DNA of 64,000 nucleotides from Eutreptiella sp. 'Long Island Sound 2002' (taxonomy: Eukaryota; Euglenozoa; Euglenophyceae; Eutreptiales; Eutreptiaceae): positions 51,374,843-51,438,842 of the forward strand of contig OZ038384.1 in assembly GCA_964036045.1 (NCBI GenBank), given 5' to 3'. The notes beneath the pieces are model-generated. The model was given only the letters and a program-made list of their open reading frames with translations, was not told the DNA's origin and ran no database searches. The first letter of the stretch is position 1. Every line of letters begins with the position of its first letter. Shown here one piece after another: positions 1 to 11,040 of this stretch. The translations under genes and the position numbers were made by a program.

Positions 1-637
1 GGGGAGGGGGATTGTTGCATGTGGTCGAGATACAACACCCGTATGGGAGTTGCTGAGAGGGCGCAATGGCACGGAGAGGTGATCGATTGGTGGGCTGTAA
101 CTGAGCAGTTGATGTTCACCTGGTACACAGGTTTTGAAATCATCAAACATTGACATGACCTTTAGTGTCAGCGGACGGATGCCTGGTTCAGAAGAGGGCA
201 TGGCGCATGGGCCGGAGTTTCGGGTACCATGTTGGGGTGCTTTTGTGCTCATGCAACGCAACCCTCGGTGTCCAAAAGCAATGGTAACAAAAGACGAGCG
301 GAGAAAATAGTTGGAGTGCAATGGCTATACGAGAACTTTTTCTGTGTTCCGGCGCCACATGAGTGCAGCGTTCGCAGGTGAGCTATGAACAAAGCAGACG
401 CATTTAGGCAATAGCGTAGCATGTGTACAACCGTTGCAACCATAACCACAAACTTCATGCAGATCGTGTATGTCCACAAGTGGACGTCCCTGGGAACAAG
501 TGAAGCCACACGTCGGCTGTCATGCTAGTGCAGACAAGGTCTACCACGGGTACCCGTGTCTCAGCTGATGAGTCCTATACACCCAAGGGTAGCGAAACAT
601 ACAGTTATGCGCGCAAGGGCATATATCGCACGAAGTC
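1..637. other. no supported gene
   Basis: Unique-looking sequence at the window edge. Open frames here are short, have no recognisable domain and no convincing splice structure. I see nothing else in it. Confidence 0.5.
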
Positions 638-812
638 GCCCCCCCCTACCTTGGAGGTAGGGGGGGTAGGGGGGGGTTGGGGGGGGTAGGGGGGGAGGTA
701 GGGGGGGGGTAGGGGGGGGAGGTAGGGGGGGGAAGGTAGGGGGGGAAGGTAGGGGGGGGAAGGTAGGGGGGGAAGGTAGGGGGGGGAGGTAGGGGGGGGG
801 TAGGGGGGGGGC
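638..812. repeat. G-rich minisatellite (GGTAGGGGGGG-type)
   Basis: About 175 bp of near-pure G runs of 5-9 bases separated by TA, TT or GGTA spacers, the recurrent unit being AAGGTAGGGGGGG. Such spacing is compatible with G-quadruplex formation on the + strand. The 14-mer GCACGAAGTCGCCC that precedes the tract recurs before the C-rich tract at 10.9 kb, so the two tracts look like copies of one element. The proline-rich minus-strand frame across it is a by-product of the repeat. Confidence 0.85.
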
Positions 813-933
813 GACTCCGCGGGTCCTAGGACGCCAACTAACCCCCCCCCCCGGGGCCTCCGGCCGACAGTTAGTTGTCAAAGGTATGGGCCCAAGGAGC
901 CAACGGGCGCCGAAGGCGCCCAATGGGGTTATG

Positions 934-1070
934 TAGCCACCTTGCCCACTTGTGGGCTCTTTTCTGATTCTGCCCCCCGCTCTGAGGCGGTGGGGATCCC
1001 CTAGGCGGCAGGGGTTATACAGCCACCTTGCCCCATCCTTGCCCACAAGTGGGCCAATTCTGATTTTGCC
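934..1070. repeat. dispersed palindromic motif, two of three copies
   Basis: The phrase ACCTTGCCCACAAGTGGGCC followed by AATTCTGATT occurs at about 1033-1066. A variant with the centre inverted (GCCCACTTGTGGGC) lies at 943-960, and a third copy at 1810-1840. The 14-bp centre is a perfect palindrome. Function unknown; probably the remnant of a mobile repeat. Confidence 0.6.
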
Positions 1071-1160
1071 TCCCCGCTCTATAGCGGTGGCTATTTGGGC
1101 GTCTGGCCGTACTAGAGACCCATACTTTGGTATACTAGGGGCCCCTAGGGGCGTCATGGT

Positions 1161-1606
1161 GACCCCCGGCGTAGGTTTTGACTTCTCATTTTGTTCCCTT
1201 TGTTGGGGACCCCCGAGAATGCAAGGGTGATGTAGCATTTCCGCCCTCTTTTGGGCCCCAACCGTCCGGTGCTATTGAGGAAACCGGGACAATCTTTGAA
1301 TCCACGCTTTGTTGCGTGGTGCATCAGGGTTACCCCCGGCGTAGGTTTTGACTTCTGATTTTGTTCCCTCTGTTGGGGACCCCCGAGAATGCAGGGGTGA
1401 TGTAGCATTTCCGCCCTCTTTTGGGCCCCAACCGTCAGGTGCTATTGAGGAAACCGGGACAATATTTGAATCCACGCTTTGTTGCGTGGTGCATCAAGGT
1501 GACCCCCGGCGTAGGTTTTGACTTCTTATTTTGTTCCCTTTGTTGGGGACCCCGGAGAATGCAGGGGTGATGTAGCATTTCCGCCCTCTTTTGGGCCCCA
1601 ACCATA
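1161..1606. repeat. 170-bp tandem repeat, 2.6 copies
   Basis: Units start at 1161, 1331 and 1501 with exactly 170-bp spacing and few substitutions. Units 1 and 2 contain CCACGCTTTGTTGCGTGG (1302-1319 and 1472-1489), a perfect 6-bp-stem hairpin. This is the exact reverse complement of the core of the 48-bp satellite at 42.6-51.1 kb. The minus-strand open frames across the array are repeat translations. Confidence 0.9.
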
Positions 1607-1640
1607 ATGTTGAGATGTAGCCAATTCGCCGAGACCGGCA

Positions 1641-1757
1641 CTTGAAGATCCCTGCCTCGAGCTTTCATACCCCGGCTCGAGGAGGAGGCAATCAGGGGCT
1701 TGAAGATCCCTGCCTCGAGCTTTTCCCCGGCTCGAGAAGAAGGCATTCAGGGGCTTT
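1641..1757. repeat. 58-bp tandem duplication with CTCGAG palindromes
   Basis: Two copies starting at 1641 and 1699 share CTTGAAGATCCCTGCCTCGA and a downstream GGCTCGAG. No coding role is seen. Confidence 0.75.
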
Positions 1758-2004
1758 ATTTCTTCCTTTCCTTTCTTATAGGCGTAGGCGTAGGCAGGGG
1801 TGACGTGGCCACCTTGCCCACAAGTGGGCCAATTCTGATTGTTGCGTCTGTTGCGTCGCGATTTTCCGCGTTTTCCGCGGGGTTACAAGTGAGACTGGTT
1901 TACAGGGTTACAAGTGCAAGTTACAAGGCAAGGGCATCGTGCAGCCTGTGCATTTGTGACCACGGCTTTTCCATCACCCGTTCTACAGGATATTGTGCAT
2001 CACC

Positions 2005-5000
2005 ATGAATTACGATTCAGTCGAGGACGTGGTTGCAACATATGTTGCTCGCTATGCAGAGCACTATAGGCAATTCTGGTCGCATCCTTGGCCCACAAGG
2101 CCCATCAACGCACTGTTGGTAGACTTGCAGACCGTGGGAATCAAGGCAACTTCGATGCATGTGTTCCGCGCCCTCAATCGCTGGCGTCAATGTCGCGTTT
2201 TGGAGTTGACATACCAGCCGCCGATGTATTTGTTGCCGTTCTGTGATGCCTGCCACGCGTGCGGTGGGAATCTGGAAGCAGCCCATGTTACCACTCTGGA
2301 AGTATTGGGGAATGCTCAGGTGCTCATTCCGCGTACGATGTAATCCGCTCTGCCAATGTTGTAAGTACCATATTGCATTCCCGTTCTTCCTTAGGGGAGG
2401 CCGAAGGATATTCAACTTGTGAAGGGCACCTGTACTTGGTGCGACATACACTATACCTACGATGGTTTCACCGTTGGTGGTAAATCCTATCGACTCACCG
2501 AGGAACGGCCATACATGATGGTCACGAATAGGTGTGTGCAACGTCCGTTTTTGTGTCCATTTCCAAGATGTGTGCCTACAGTGCACGACATCTGTGCAAT
2601 ATTTAGGTCCGTCTTGCGCAAGCGCGACATCAATGACACGGAAGTGAGGTTGACGCTGCAACATGCTACCTTCCACACACAAGGTCTTGTGTTGGGGATA
2701 CCACCAAAGATTTTGAAGAAGGGTTTGTTTCTGCGTTGGGCCATGCGCTATCACCGAGAGCAGATGGTGCAGGACGTCATGCCCGATACGGATCTCCGGG
2801 ATGACACACTCTTTGAGATGTTGAACACCCGCATCCGTAACAATGGAATGCCTTCACGGCACCATAGGTGTGTGTTTACTACAGTGGTGTTACCCTTCGG
2901 TTTGGTGAGTGGACAACTACCATCTCTTGTTTGCGTCGTGTGTAGGTGCACAACAGCGGGGCCCCAGCATGTGAGGCACATGAGTTTCAAGAAGGCTGGG
3001 GACGACAAAGTGGCATACCTTACTGCAGCTCTCCAGAGGTTTGAGGAGGTGGTGATTCTGGACGGGCACGAGAAGGTTTGCCGCCGTGTGTGTCAACATC
3101 AACGTGGTGAGCGGGGACTACATCCAACAACAGGCTTGAACATCCCTTTGCAATGCTCCCAATGGCCTGACAAGACTACTGGGTCTGCCTACTGCCGTGA
3201 GCATAAACCTGTTGATCAACCGGTCGTTCCCAAACTTTTGGATGAGAGCGATGATGAAGAAGATGAGGTGATTGCCCTCCGTACGCGGGCCAAGCAACAA
3301 CAACAGCCGACCAAGCCCAAGCCTACAAGCACAGTGAGCGACGAGGGTTGCACGAAGACCTTCGTTGTGCATCCGGGCAAGACGTCGGGTCTGCTAGCAA
3401 CTGCTCGGCCTTCCAACTGCATTATTGAGTTGTCGGAATTGATACAGCCGGAGTCTACGCACGATGTCCTCAACTGTGTCCACGCTCTGCGGGAGGATGG
3501 TGTCGTCATTCATTACGCTGGGTATGACAACGGTTGTCACTGCGACCAATCCGTTCGCAAGCACAAGGTTTCGACTTTGGAGGACGTGACTTGGTTTGTG
3601 GACAGGTATACTTGCAATCCTCATACCTTGCCATAACAAGGATACATGCAATGCATGGATGAAGCTTCTGCTTCTGTTGCTCATAGGTTCCACGAGGTGA
3701 ACCACAAGTGTACGAAGTACAATGCAGACGACATCCCTGCCTTGGAAGGCGTCAACAGTGAGGCGTGCGAGCAGCTCTTCGTATGGTTGTCGCGCTTCAA
3801 GTACATTGCACCTACCATGAATGATGTCCGGTTCTTCTTCCTGCTTTGGAACGTTTGTGAGGCCCACAATCGCTACCTGGGGGCAGGGGGCGACCCGGCT
3901 GGCATCTTGAAGCCTTCTGCACCAACTATGGCACGTGAGGAGCAACTGGAGGATCCCCTTACTTGGATTATTTTGATCGTTGAGCCGACAGTTGCCGTTA
4001 GCTTGTCGAACTTCCTTCTGCGGCAATCGGCGGCCTTGCATCGGGCAATGACGTATGCGTCGCCTTCCCCCAACACGCTCCCGGCTAACAACCCCGTCGC
4101 ACACTTGGCACGCCCGGTTACGTCAACGGCATCGGGTTCGTCTGGTTACGTGGCCATGGGCTCCGTCTCGCGGCGCATTGGGTCCAAGCGCGCGCAGCCC
4201 CCAAGTCCAGCGTCAGCAACATCCTCACCGGCCCTAAAGCAAGTGGCCCTTGATCAGACCGACGTGGACGGTATCGCGAAGCAGCTGTTTGCCACCGATT
4301 TGAAGGGGAAGGACGATCCTTTGTCCCCATCCAGTGCCGAATCTACGTCTTCCTGTGGTGCTCCTGTTGGTGCTGCAGGTGTGTGGCGGTAACCTAACGC
4401 CTTGGAAGCACTTCTCCGTTCCATGTTGCCATCATGTTACTCTTATCATTGTAGGTGATCCAGCCGCGGAAAAAGAGGCCACTGTTGACGAAGGTGAATT
4501 GCACGGTGATGACGTGATGCCAGATGAGGCAGCAGCTCCTGCACCCCTTCCGCCGGGCCGTGCCCCTAAGGTCGTGGCACAGAAGAAGGATAGCGAAGGT
4601 TCCTGCTTCGTCGTGTTCCTGCTCCGTAGGTTCGCTGACACTTTACGCATATCACGTTTTCTTTCGTCACATGGGTATGTTTCGTCTTTCTAGTCCCCGA
4701 CAAGTTGAGGCACCATGAAGTGGTAATGTCGGAGGGCGTCAGGAATCAGCTGAGGACCCTTAGTATTGAAGTTGGGGGTTTCAAGGAGTGGGATGCGGAC
4801 AAAGAGGCGCAGGACTTCCAAAAGTTGCGGGAGCCACCCTCCGGTTTGTCTGTGGCGAACTACGACAAAATTGTGACCTTCTTCTTGTTGCGCTTGCGTG
4901 GCAACGAACCCATCGCGGTCCGCCCGGTGATGAAAGGCATCTTCGGCAAGGGGCAAGTGAAGTGCCCAAGTACAGTGGGTGTGTACAACTACACATGCGT

Positions 5001-5318
5001 TGCGAACGGGCCTTTTGTTGGTCGCAATACATCTCTTCTTTACTTTTGTCCGTTTGTCCTTGCAACAGGTAAGGCCGTGCTGCTGCGCTTTCAGTATGAG
5101 GGGATGTTGCTGCTGCTGACGAAGAAGTCCCCCATGGCACCGCTGCCTTCGCTGTGGATCGTGTTGTTGCCCTGCGTGGCCCAACCCCCATTATGCAGCA
5201 GTATGGTGTGGAGCAAGTCGACTGGAATAAGCGCGTGCAGCTGGTGCCGCCAAAAAGTTTCTTGCTGCCGAACAAGACCGTGGAGAAGCAGCAGCCGAAG
5301 GTTGGTGTTCCAGAGTAG
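2005..5318 (+). CDS. KDZ-type transposase (Kyakuja-Dileera-Zisupton), eight exons
   Basis: Predicted cut-and-paste transposase of 903 residues. Exons: 2005-2319, 2395-2531, 2607-2867, 2946-3605, 3687-4378, 4455-4598, 4694-4978, 5101-5318. Phases match at all seven junctions and the total is divisible by three. KDZ landmarks appear in order. A cysteine cluster spans exons 1-2 (CDACHACGG, then CTWCDIHYTYDG with GGKSY). A first catalytic Asp lies in ILDGHEKVCRRVC (about residue 277), followed by a Cys/His cluster ending YCREH. A second Asp is in YAGYDNGCH (about 435) and the acidic residue is in GVNSEACEQLFVWLSRF (about 483/486). The KDZ phrase VDRFHEVNHKC is recovered only when intron 4 (3606-3686) is removed, which strongly supports splicing. 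The C-terminus is Ser/Pro/acidic. Start is the ATG at 2005. No frameshift or internal stop is needed, so the copy may be intact. The last intron (acceptor TATGAG) is the least certain. Family assignment is by remembered motif pattern. Confidence 0.85.
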
Positions 5319-5800
5319 TCCGTGAGCGGTGTAAGTACGTGCTGTCTACATCACCGTCTACTTGCATTCATCGCTCCCATGGTGCCATTGGCACATGGTG
5401 CCCATTGGTTACACACTGTATTTAAGTTTTCACCTGTGTCCTCCGTTGTTTGAGTCCATCATATATGGCACCTTTTGCGTGGGCCGCTATGCCGTGGTAT
5501 TGTGTTCCTACTGCGGTGGCTTGTCGCTTGTCTTCTGCATTCTTTGGTGTGCCGCCATGCTTGGCACCCTGCGTCCATACTTGTTCTTCTGTTCATAGTC
5601 ACGTGTTGACTTTGGCGCTGCATACGGTGCAGCAACACATCGGACTCGAGTGGTAGCAATCACTCACCATGGGTCGCAGTTCGTGTTTTGGGTTCGTGGC
5701 TGTTGTGCTTGCATTGGTCTCCTCTTTGCAGATGGGGTGGAGGTGTTTGGGCGAGAAGGGAGCCGTAGAAAAGAACGGTTAGGTGGTGCGTAGGAGTGAA
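5319..5800. other. 3' flank of the transposase; no gene seen
   Basis: A GTAAGT-like site just after the stop could be a 3'UTR intron donor. No recognisable terminal inverted repeat of the KDZ element was found by eye, and no other coding signal is seen. Confidence 0.4.
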
Positions 5801-5804
5801 GTTC

Positions 5805-6710
5805 TTTGAAGGCCCACAGGCAAGGCGGTACGCACAGAAGGCGGGGCGAACACAAGGCGGAACACACAAAACGCGGTCTGTGGCCACCGCAGGAGTCTTG
5901 TTATTTAAGGGGCCACAGGCAAGGCGTTGCACACACAATGCGGTAAACACAAAAGGCGGTCTGTGGCCACCGCAGGAGTCATGTTGGTTAAGGGGCCTCA
6001 AGCAAGGCGGTGCACACACAAGGCGGGACACACAAAAGGCGGTCTGTAGCCACCGCAGGAGTCTTGTTATTTAAGGGGCCACAGGCAAGGCGGTGCACAC
6101 ACAAGGCGGTGCACACACAGGGCGGAACACACAAAAGGCGGTCTGTGGCCACCGCAGGAGTCTTGTTATTTAAGGGGCCACTGGCAAGGCGGTGCACACA
6201 CAAGGCGGAACACACAAAAGGCGGTCTGTGGCCACCGCAGGAGTCTTGTTATTTAAGGAGCCACAGGCAAGGCGGTGCACACACAAGGCGGTGCACACAC
6301 AACGCGGTAAACAAAAAAGGCGGTCGGTGGCCACCACAGGAGTCATGTTAGTTGAGGGGCCACGGGCAAGGTGGTGCACACACAAGGCGGTGCACACACA
6401 CAAGGCGGTGCACACACAAGGCGGAACACACAAAAGGCGGTCTGTGGCCACCGCAGGAGTCTTGTTACTTAAGGGGCCACAGGCAAGGCGGTGCACACAC
6501 AAGGCGGACCACACAAAAGGCGGCCTGTGGCCACCGCAGGAGTCTTGTTATTTAAGGGGCCACAGGCAAGGCGGTGCACACACAAGGCGGTGCACACACA
6601 AGGCGGAACACACAAAAGGCGGTCTGTGGCCACCGCAGGAGTCTTGTTATTTAAGGGGCCACAGGCAAGGCGGTGCACACACAAGGCTGTGCAGCCAAAA
6701 GGCGGTCTAC
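5805..6710. repeat. 82-bp tandem array with variable 17-bp sub-repeat
   Basis: Nine copies of a block holding GTGGCCACCGCAGGAGTC, CTTGTTATTTAAGGGGCCAC and one to three copies of GGTGCACACACAAGGC. Spacing between blocks is about 81-86 bp, with increments of about 17 bp where the inner unit is duplicated. The array reads open on both strands (HTQGGTHKRRSVATAG type on +), but that is expected from a repeat with few stops. Each block carries the palindrome TGGCCA and a TTTAA-like box. Confidence 0.9.
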
Positions 6711-6719
6711 CAACGCAAG

Positions 6720-6855
6720 GGTCCGGGTGGGGTGGGGGGCGGGGGTTGCTCGGGAAGGGCGGGAGGATGGGGGGTTGGTGGTGGGGGGGGGGGGCAGGTA
6801 GAAGTAGCAACATAGGGGGGGGAGGTAGGGGGGGGGGAGACGAGGTGGGGGGGGG
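6720..6855. repeat. G-rich tract
   Basis: Runs of 7-12 G with GGTAG interruptions resembling the tract at 638-812. It directly abuts the 26-bp minisatellite that follows. Confidence 0.8.
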
Positions 6856-7960
6856 ACCCCTAACGTCACCCCTAGACGTGCCGCCTAACGTCACCCCGCG
6901 AGGCAATCCCTAACGTCACCCACCGAGGCGACCCCTGATGTCACCCACTGACAGGTGACAGGTGACAGGTGACTGCTAACGTCCAACGTCACCCACCGAG
7001 GCGACTCCTAGCATCACCCACGGAGGCGACCCCTAACGTCGCTTACCAAGGCGACTCCTAACAGCACTCGCCGAGGCAACCCCTAATGTCACCTATTGAG
7101 GCAACCCCTAACGTCCCCCACTGAGGCGACTCCAAACATCGACCCTAGACATATCGCCTGACGTCACCTACCGACGCAACCCCTTACATCACCCACCGAG
7201 GCAACTCCTAACGCCATCGACCGAGGCGACTCTTAACGTTACCCACCGAGGCGACCCCTAACGTCGCCTGCCGGGGCCATCCCTCACGTCGCCCACAAAA
7301 GCGACCCCTAAAGTAGCCCACAGAGGTGACTCCGAAGGTCACCCACCAACACTACCCCTAAAGTCACCCCTGCAGGGGTCGCCTAGTGTCACCCACCGAG
7401 GCGACCCCTCGCGTCACACAACAAGAACGTCAGCCGCAAAGGCGACCCCTAACGTCACCCTACGAGGCGCCACCCAATGTCACGCACCGAGGTGCGTCCT
7501 AGCGTCAGCCACCGAGGCGACCCTTAACGTCACCTACTGAAGCGACCCCTAGCGTAACGCACAGACGCGACCCCTAACGTTGCCTACCAAGGCGACCCCT
7601 AACGCCACCCACCGAGGAAACCCCTAGCGTCACCCACGGACGCGACCCCTAACGCCGCTCACGAAGGCGAGTCCTAGCGTCACCTGCCGAGGCAACCCCT
7701 AACGGCACCCACCGAGGCAACCCCTAAGGTCCCCCACCGAGGCGACTCCGAACGGACCAAGGCGTTCCCTGATGTCGACCCTAGAGGTATCGCCTAACGT
7801 TACCCACCGAGGCAACCCCCAAAGCCACCCACCGAGGCAACTTCTAACTTCATCCACTGAGGCGACTTCTAACATTAGCCAGCGAGGTGACCCCTAACGT
7901 CGCCCGCCGGGGCGAACCCTAATGTCGCCCGCCGACGTGACGTCTCACGTCACCCACAGT
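6856..7960. repeat. 26-bp minisatellite, CCTAACGTCACCCACCGAGG orientation
   Basis: About 40 degenerate units of roughly 26 bp with the core CCCCTAACGTCACCCACCGA followed by GGCGA. The same repeat in the opposite orientation fills 11.0-12.7, 13.3-13.9 and 14.8-15.1 kb. No open coding frame is maintained. Confidence 0.9.
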
Positions 7961-9900
7961 GTTGAGAGGGTTTTTAGCTGTTGATAATGAAAGTGGTATG
8001 CGCTTTCATTCGGTTATAGCGGTTTTAAGTGTTGGATTGTGTAGGGTGGTTGCTTTGGCTTTGGCGTGGCATTCGACTTGCGCGTGATTGGGAGATGTTG
8101 AGGATGTGAGATTTTCACATTGCCCATCTAGTTTTGGTATTGCCCATACCAGCCTATGTTTACCGTTGATATTTTCCATAGCAATTGCACCGGGTAGGGC
8201 ATGGAATTTTGCCTACAGCCATACACACCAAATCGTCCGCATAGTAGTGGATCGGGGTACGGAGGCTTCAACGCCCGCGAGAATGCGGGTTTCGCACAGT
8301 TGCCTGTGCGCCGCGCACCCAAGAGTCCACCGGGCGACCTAGCTTACGCTCAAACGAAAGTGCCGCAAGATGTGGTTGCCGTTGTTGCTGTGTAATGTCT
8401 GGTGGAAGGGGTGTTCCCCGCCGCGGAAACCATCGGCAATACCGTGTACCCTGTGCAGGGGGACCTACCATGGGCAAACCCTAGGCACGTTCAGTCCAAT
8501 GCTGACGTGGACCCCCACTTTTTTGGTGGAATGGGCAAAAACGTCAGGGCCGTGGGTGGGGATGACAAAAACTTGGCTGGCCACAGCAACCCCCCAAGAG
8601 TTGTACCACGTGGCTGGATTCCATATCCCGGAACCTTTGGTTGCCGCCATCCCTGAGGATGAGATGCCAGATTTCCGATGCAGTGTAGCATGGCATCTAT
8701 ATTAGTGCATGCACTCTGCGGCGGACTTGTGTCACAACCTCCCTATGCCGCGGGAGCCGACAGTGAACCCATGGGACCTAGCTAGGAACACCTACTCCAT
8801 CAATGCCAATACAACTCCAAAAAACACAGCCACGGAACTAGCCCCAAGAACAAGGCAAAGCCAAGACGCGACGGACGCCTTAGGGAACACCAATACGTTG
8901 ACCACTTACTCCTACAAGCGTACACCGTGCAGCGGGCCTGTTCCGTCGTCAAGGTACTAATGCACTTGCCCCCCACACATATAGCTCGGGCAGAGAAGTC
9001 TCTGGATGGAGGGATGCGGTTCACATTGTCAGGGGCAATGAAAAAAGTGCGGCATCCAAAGACATGAGGATCTATATGTGACGGCAAGTTGTCTCTTACA
9101 GACAACAAAGATGCTGAGCCTCGGCATTCTTTGTGGTACACTGGCCCTAAGAGTGCACACTGTAGCGGTAGGCTGCCGCTGGAACCTGTTTTTGCGTTGG
9201 TTCAATAGAACACCGGGCCTAGACCATGTGCGTTTTCTGGTTCGTCAATACCGTCCGCCTTACAATATATGCCGCGCACTGTGTTCAGCACAAGTCATGA
9301 ACGGTCTCGATGTCCTTCGTGCGACAGTTGTGCCACATCGGGGCCCTAGAATCCATATACAAGAGTTGTGTGGCGCTGATGGCGACCGTCCCGTGTGCAC
9401 ATCTTAGTCATCTTTGACTTGTACCCCAGAGGTACTCCACGAAGGCTGCAATGGTTACGTATCGAGTAAGGGACAATGAGCGATGGCTAGTTGCCGCTTT
9501 GTCTGAAACGCTACTACTCAACCGAGCGAGTTGTCATAGTGAGGTGCGGCAATGGCAAATGGAGGTGGTGGTGGGGACGGCGCTCCAGGTTGATGAACAG
9601 TCTCACTCACATGCTTAGTGGCTGGAGTCTTTGCAGCAAAAATGTAGGCTACTGCTGTCCAATAGAAAAGGTCGGGCGAAAGAGTGTCAATGCCGCTTTC
9701 CGGCGGCACGCTTGAAACGTCGTCGCACCATGCACAACGGGGGCCTGCGTGATGCAGCTCATTGGGGACCTAGACGTTTTGGAGCCTTGCGAAGTTTAGC
9801 TAACAAAATTTCCCGGGCACTCTTTGTGAGATTGTGCGTTGTGTGCATGTGGCGTATCCTAGTATGCGAGGCGCCTACTTCCCTTCACTTAGATAGTTCT
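7961..9900. other. low-coding island between minisatellites
   Basis: Several plus-strand open frames of 80-110 codons (8201-8395, 8402-8656, 9078-9407) lie here. None has a recognised domain or clear splice partners. The frame at 8402-8656 has a protein-like composition and may be a decayed exon. I do not support a gene. Confidence 0.3.
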
Positions 9901-9913
9901 TGGTACGCGCGAC

Positions 9914-10500
9914 ATGGAAAAAACTGGACAACCCTGCCGTCCCTACCTTTGGGACTCGGTGTGCACGTGGTGCAACTACTGCAGATACGCCCGCCAGACC
10001 ACATGCCGTGCGTGTCAGGCGGCCAACATGCATCCATGGCCCCTGAGGATTGCTTGTGCCCACATTGCAACAATCACAATTGCGCACAAGGGACACACTG
10101 CAACGAATGCCAACTTCCACACCCGAAAACGACACACATGCCCAGGAAGGAAAAGCCCCGCGCGACCGCCGAGGCTGTGCTCAGGACACCAACATAGCGT
10201 GACCATGCACAAAAGCACTCACGAGCCCCTCAGGGTATGCCGGAATCGTTGCCCAAGGCCTTGAGGACGCACAAGGCACATTGCATCTGCCCTACTGCAT
10301 GTGATTTTAGCTACCGCACACCAAGCACTCTCCGCTGTGGAAAGTGTCGCCATAGATCTGCTGCCGAGAGACAAAACGCCCGGTCATTCCACGTCGCAGA
10401 GCGTGTCGCCACAGATCGCCCTGCCGTTAAACCACAGACCAAAGACCTGCACTTCATGCGTGCCAAGTCGTGCTCAACTGTGCTGAGCGTAAGAATGTGA
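9914..10500 (+). pseudogene. decayed zinc-finger coding fragment
   Basis: Three C-x2/3-C-x10/11-C-x2-C modules lie within 400 bp on the plus strand but in two reading frames. They are CTWCNYCRYARQTTCRAC (about 9962-10015), CPHCNNHNCAQGTHCNEC (about 10059-10112) and CPTACDFSYRTPSTLRCGKC (about 10288-10347). The second fits the RanBP2-type pattern C-x2-C-x3-N-x6-C-x2-C exactly but lacks the usual preceding Trp. An in-frame TAG separates modules two and three, and a frame change separates one and two. I read this as a frameshifted gene or a transposon relic. Undetected introns are the alternative. Confidence 0.4.
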
Positions 10501-10796
10501 GCATATGGCAGCGGCAGGACGGAATGGTCAACGGCGACAATGTGGAGTGATTATGAGGATGTGTGGACTCCTCATCATGCATTGGGGGTGGCCAGGGAGG
10601 GCCTTGCCTCCTATCATTGTGGCGTGAATATGAGGATGTGTCCATGGAGTCCTCACCTGGGAGTGTCAGCAGTGAGGGAGAGTGTTGCTGCTGCCTGTCC
10701 GCACTGGCCCTGTAGCCTCCGAGTGGCCACACGGCCTGTGAGAATTGACCCTTTTCTCTACTAGGACGAGTGTTTGAGTTGGGCAGGTCCCTGCTA

Positions 10797-10872
10797 GCAC
10801 AACACAACCGGATTGAGTTGAACCCAGGTGACAGTGGCTCACAACCGGACTGAGTTGAACCCAGGTGACGGT
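10797..10872. repeat. about 38-bp tandem duplication
   Basis: Two copies of a unit containing TTGAGTTGAACCCAGGTGAC lie side by side just before the C-rich tract. No function is inferred. Confidence 0.7.
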
Positions 10873-10904
10873 GGCTCTAGCTGTGCCACCCTTGCGATAG
10901 TATG

Positions 10905-11040
10905 CACGAAGTCGCCCCCCCCTACCTCCCCCCCCTACCTACCCCCCCCTACCCCCCCCTACCCCCCCCCAACCCCCCTCCCACCCCCCCCCCTACCCCC
11001 CCCTACCTCCCCCCGCTTACCTCTTCCCCTCCCTACCTCT
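10905..11040. repeat. C-rich tract
   Basis: Runs of C interrupted by TA, opening with the same GCACGAAGTCGCCC phrase seen at about 628. It abuts the 26-bp minisatellite on its right, as the G tract at 6.7 kb does on the other side of the island. Confidence 0.8.

Noticed and set aside
561-1238. Proline-rich 225-codon minus-strand frame
   Set aside because: Its proline-rich part is a translation of the G-rich minisatellite at 638-812; no motif lies outside the repeat.
2905-2945. A 41-bp intron with a strong GTGAGT donor in the KDZ gene
   Set aside because: It breaks the frame. The 78-bp intron 2868-2945 with donor GTGTGT keeps phase 2 and gives a continuous protein.
5988-6913. Long plus and minus frames of HTQGG / VHRLACGPLNN repeats
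   Set aside because: They are read-through of the 82-bp tandem array in several frames at once.
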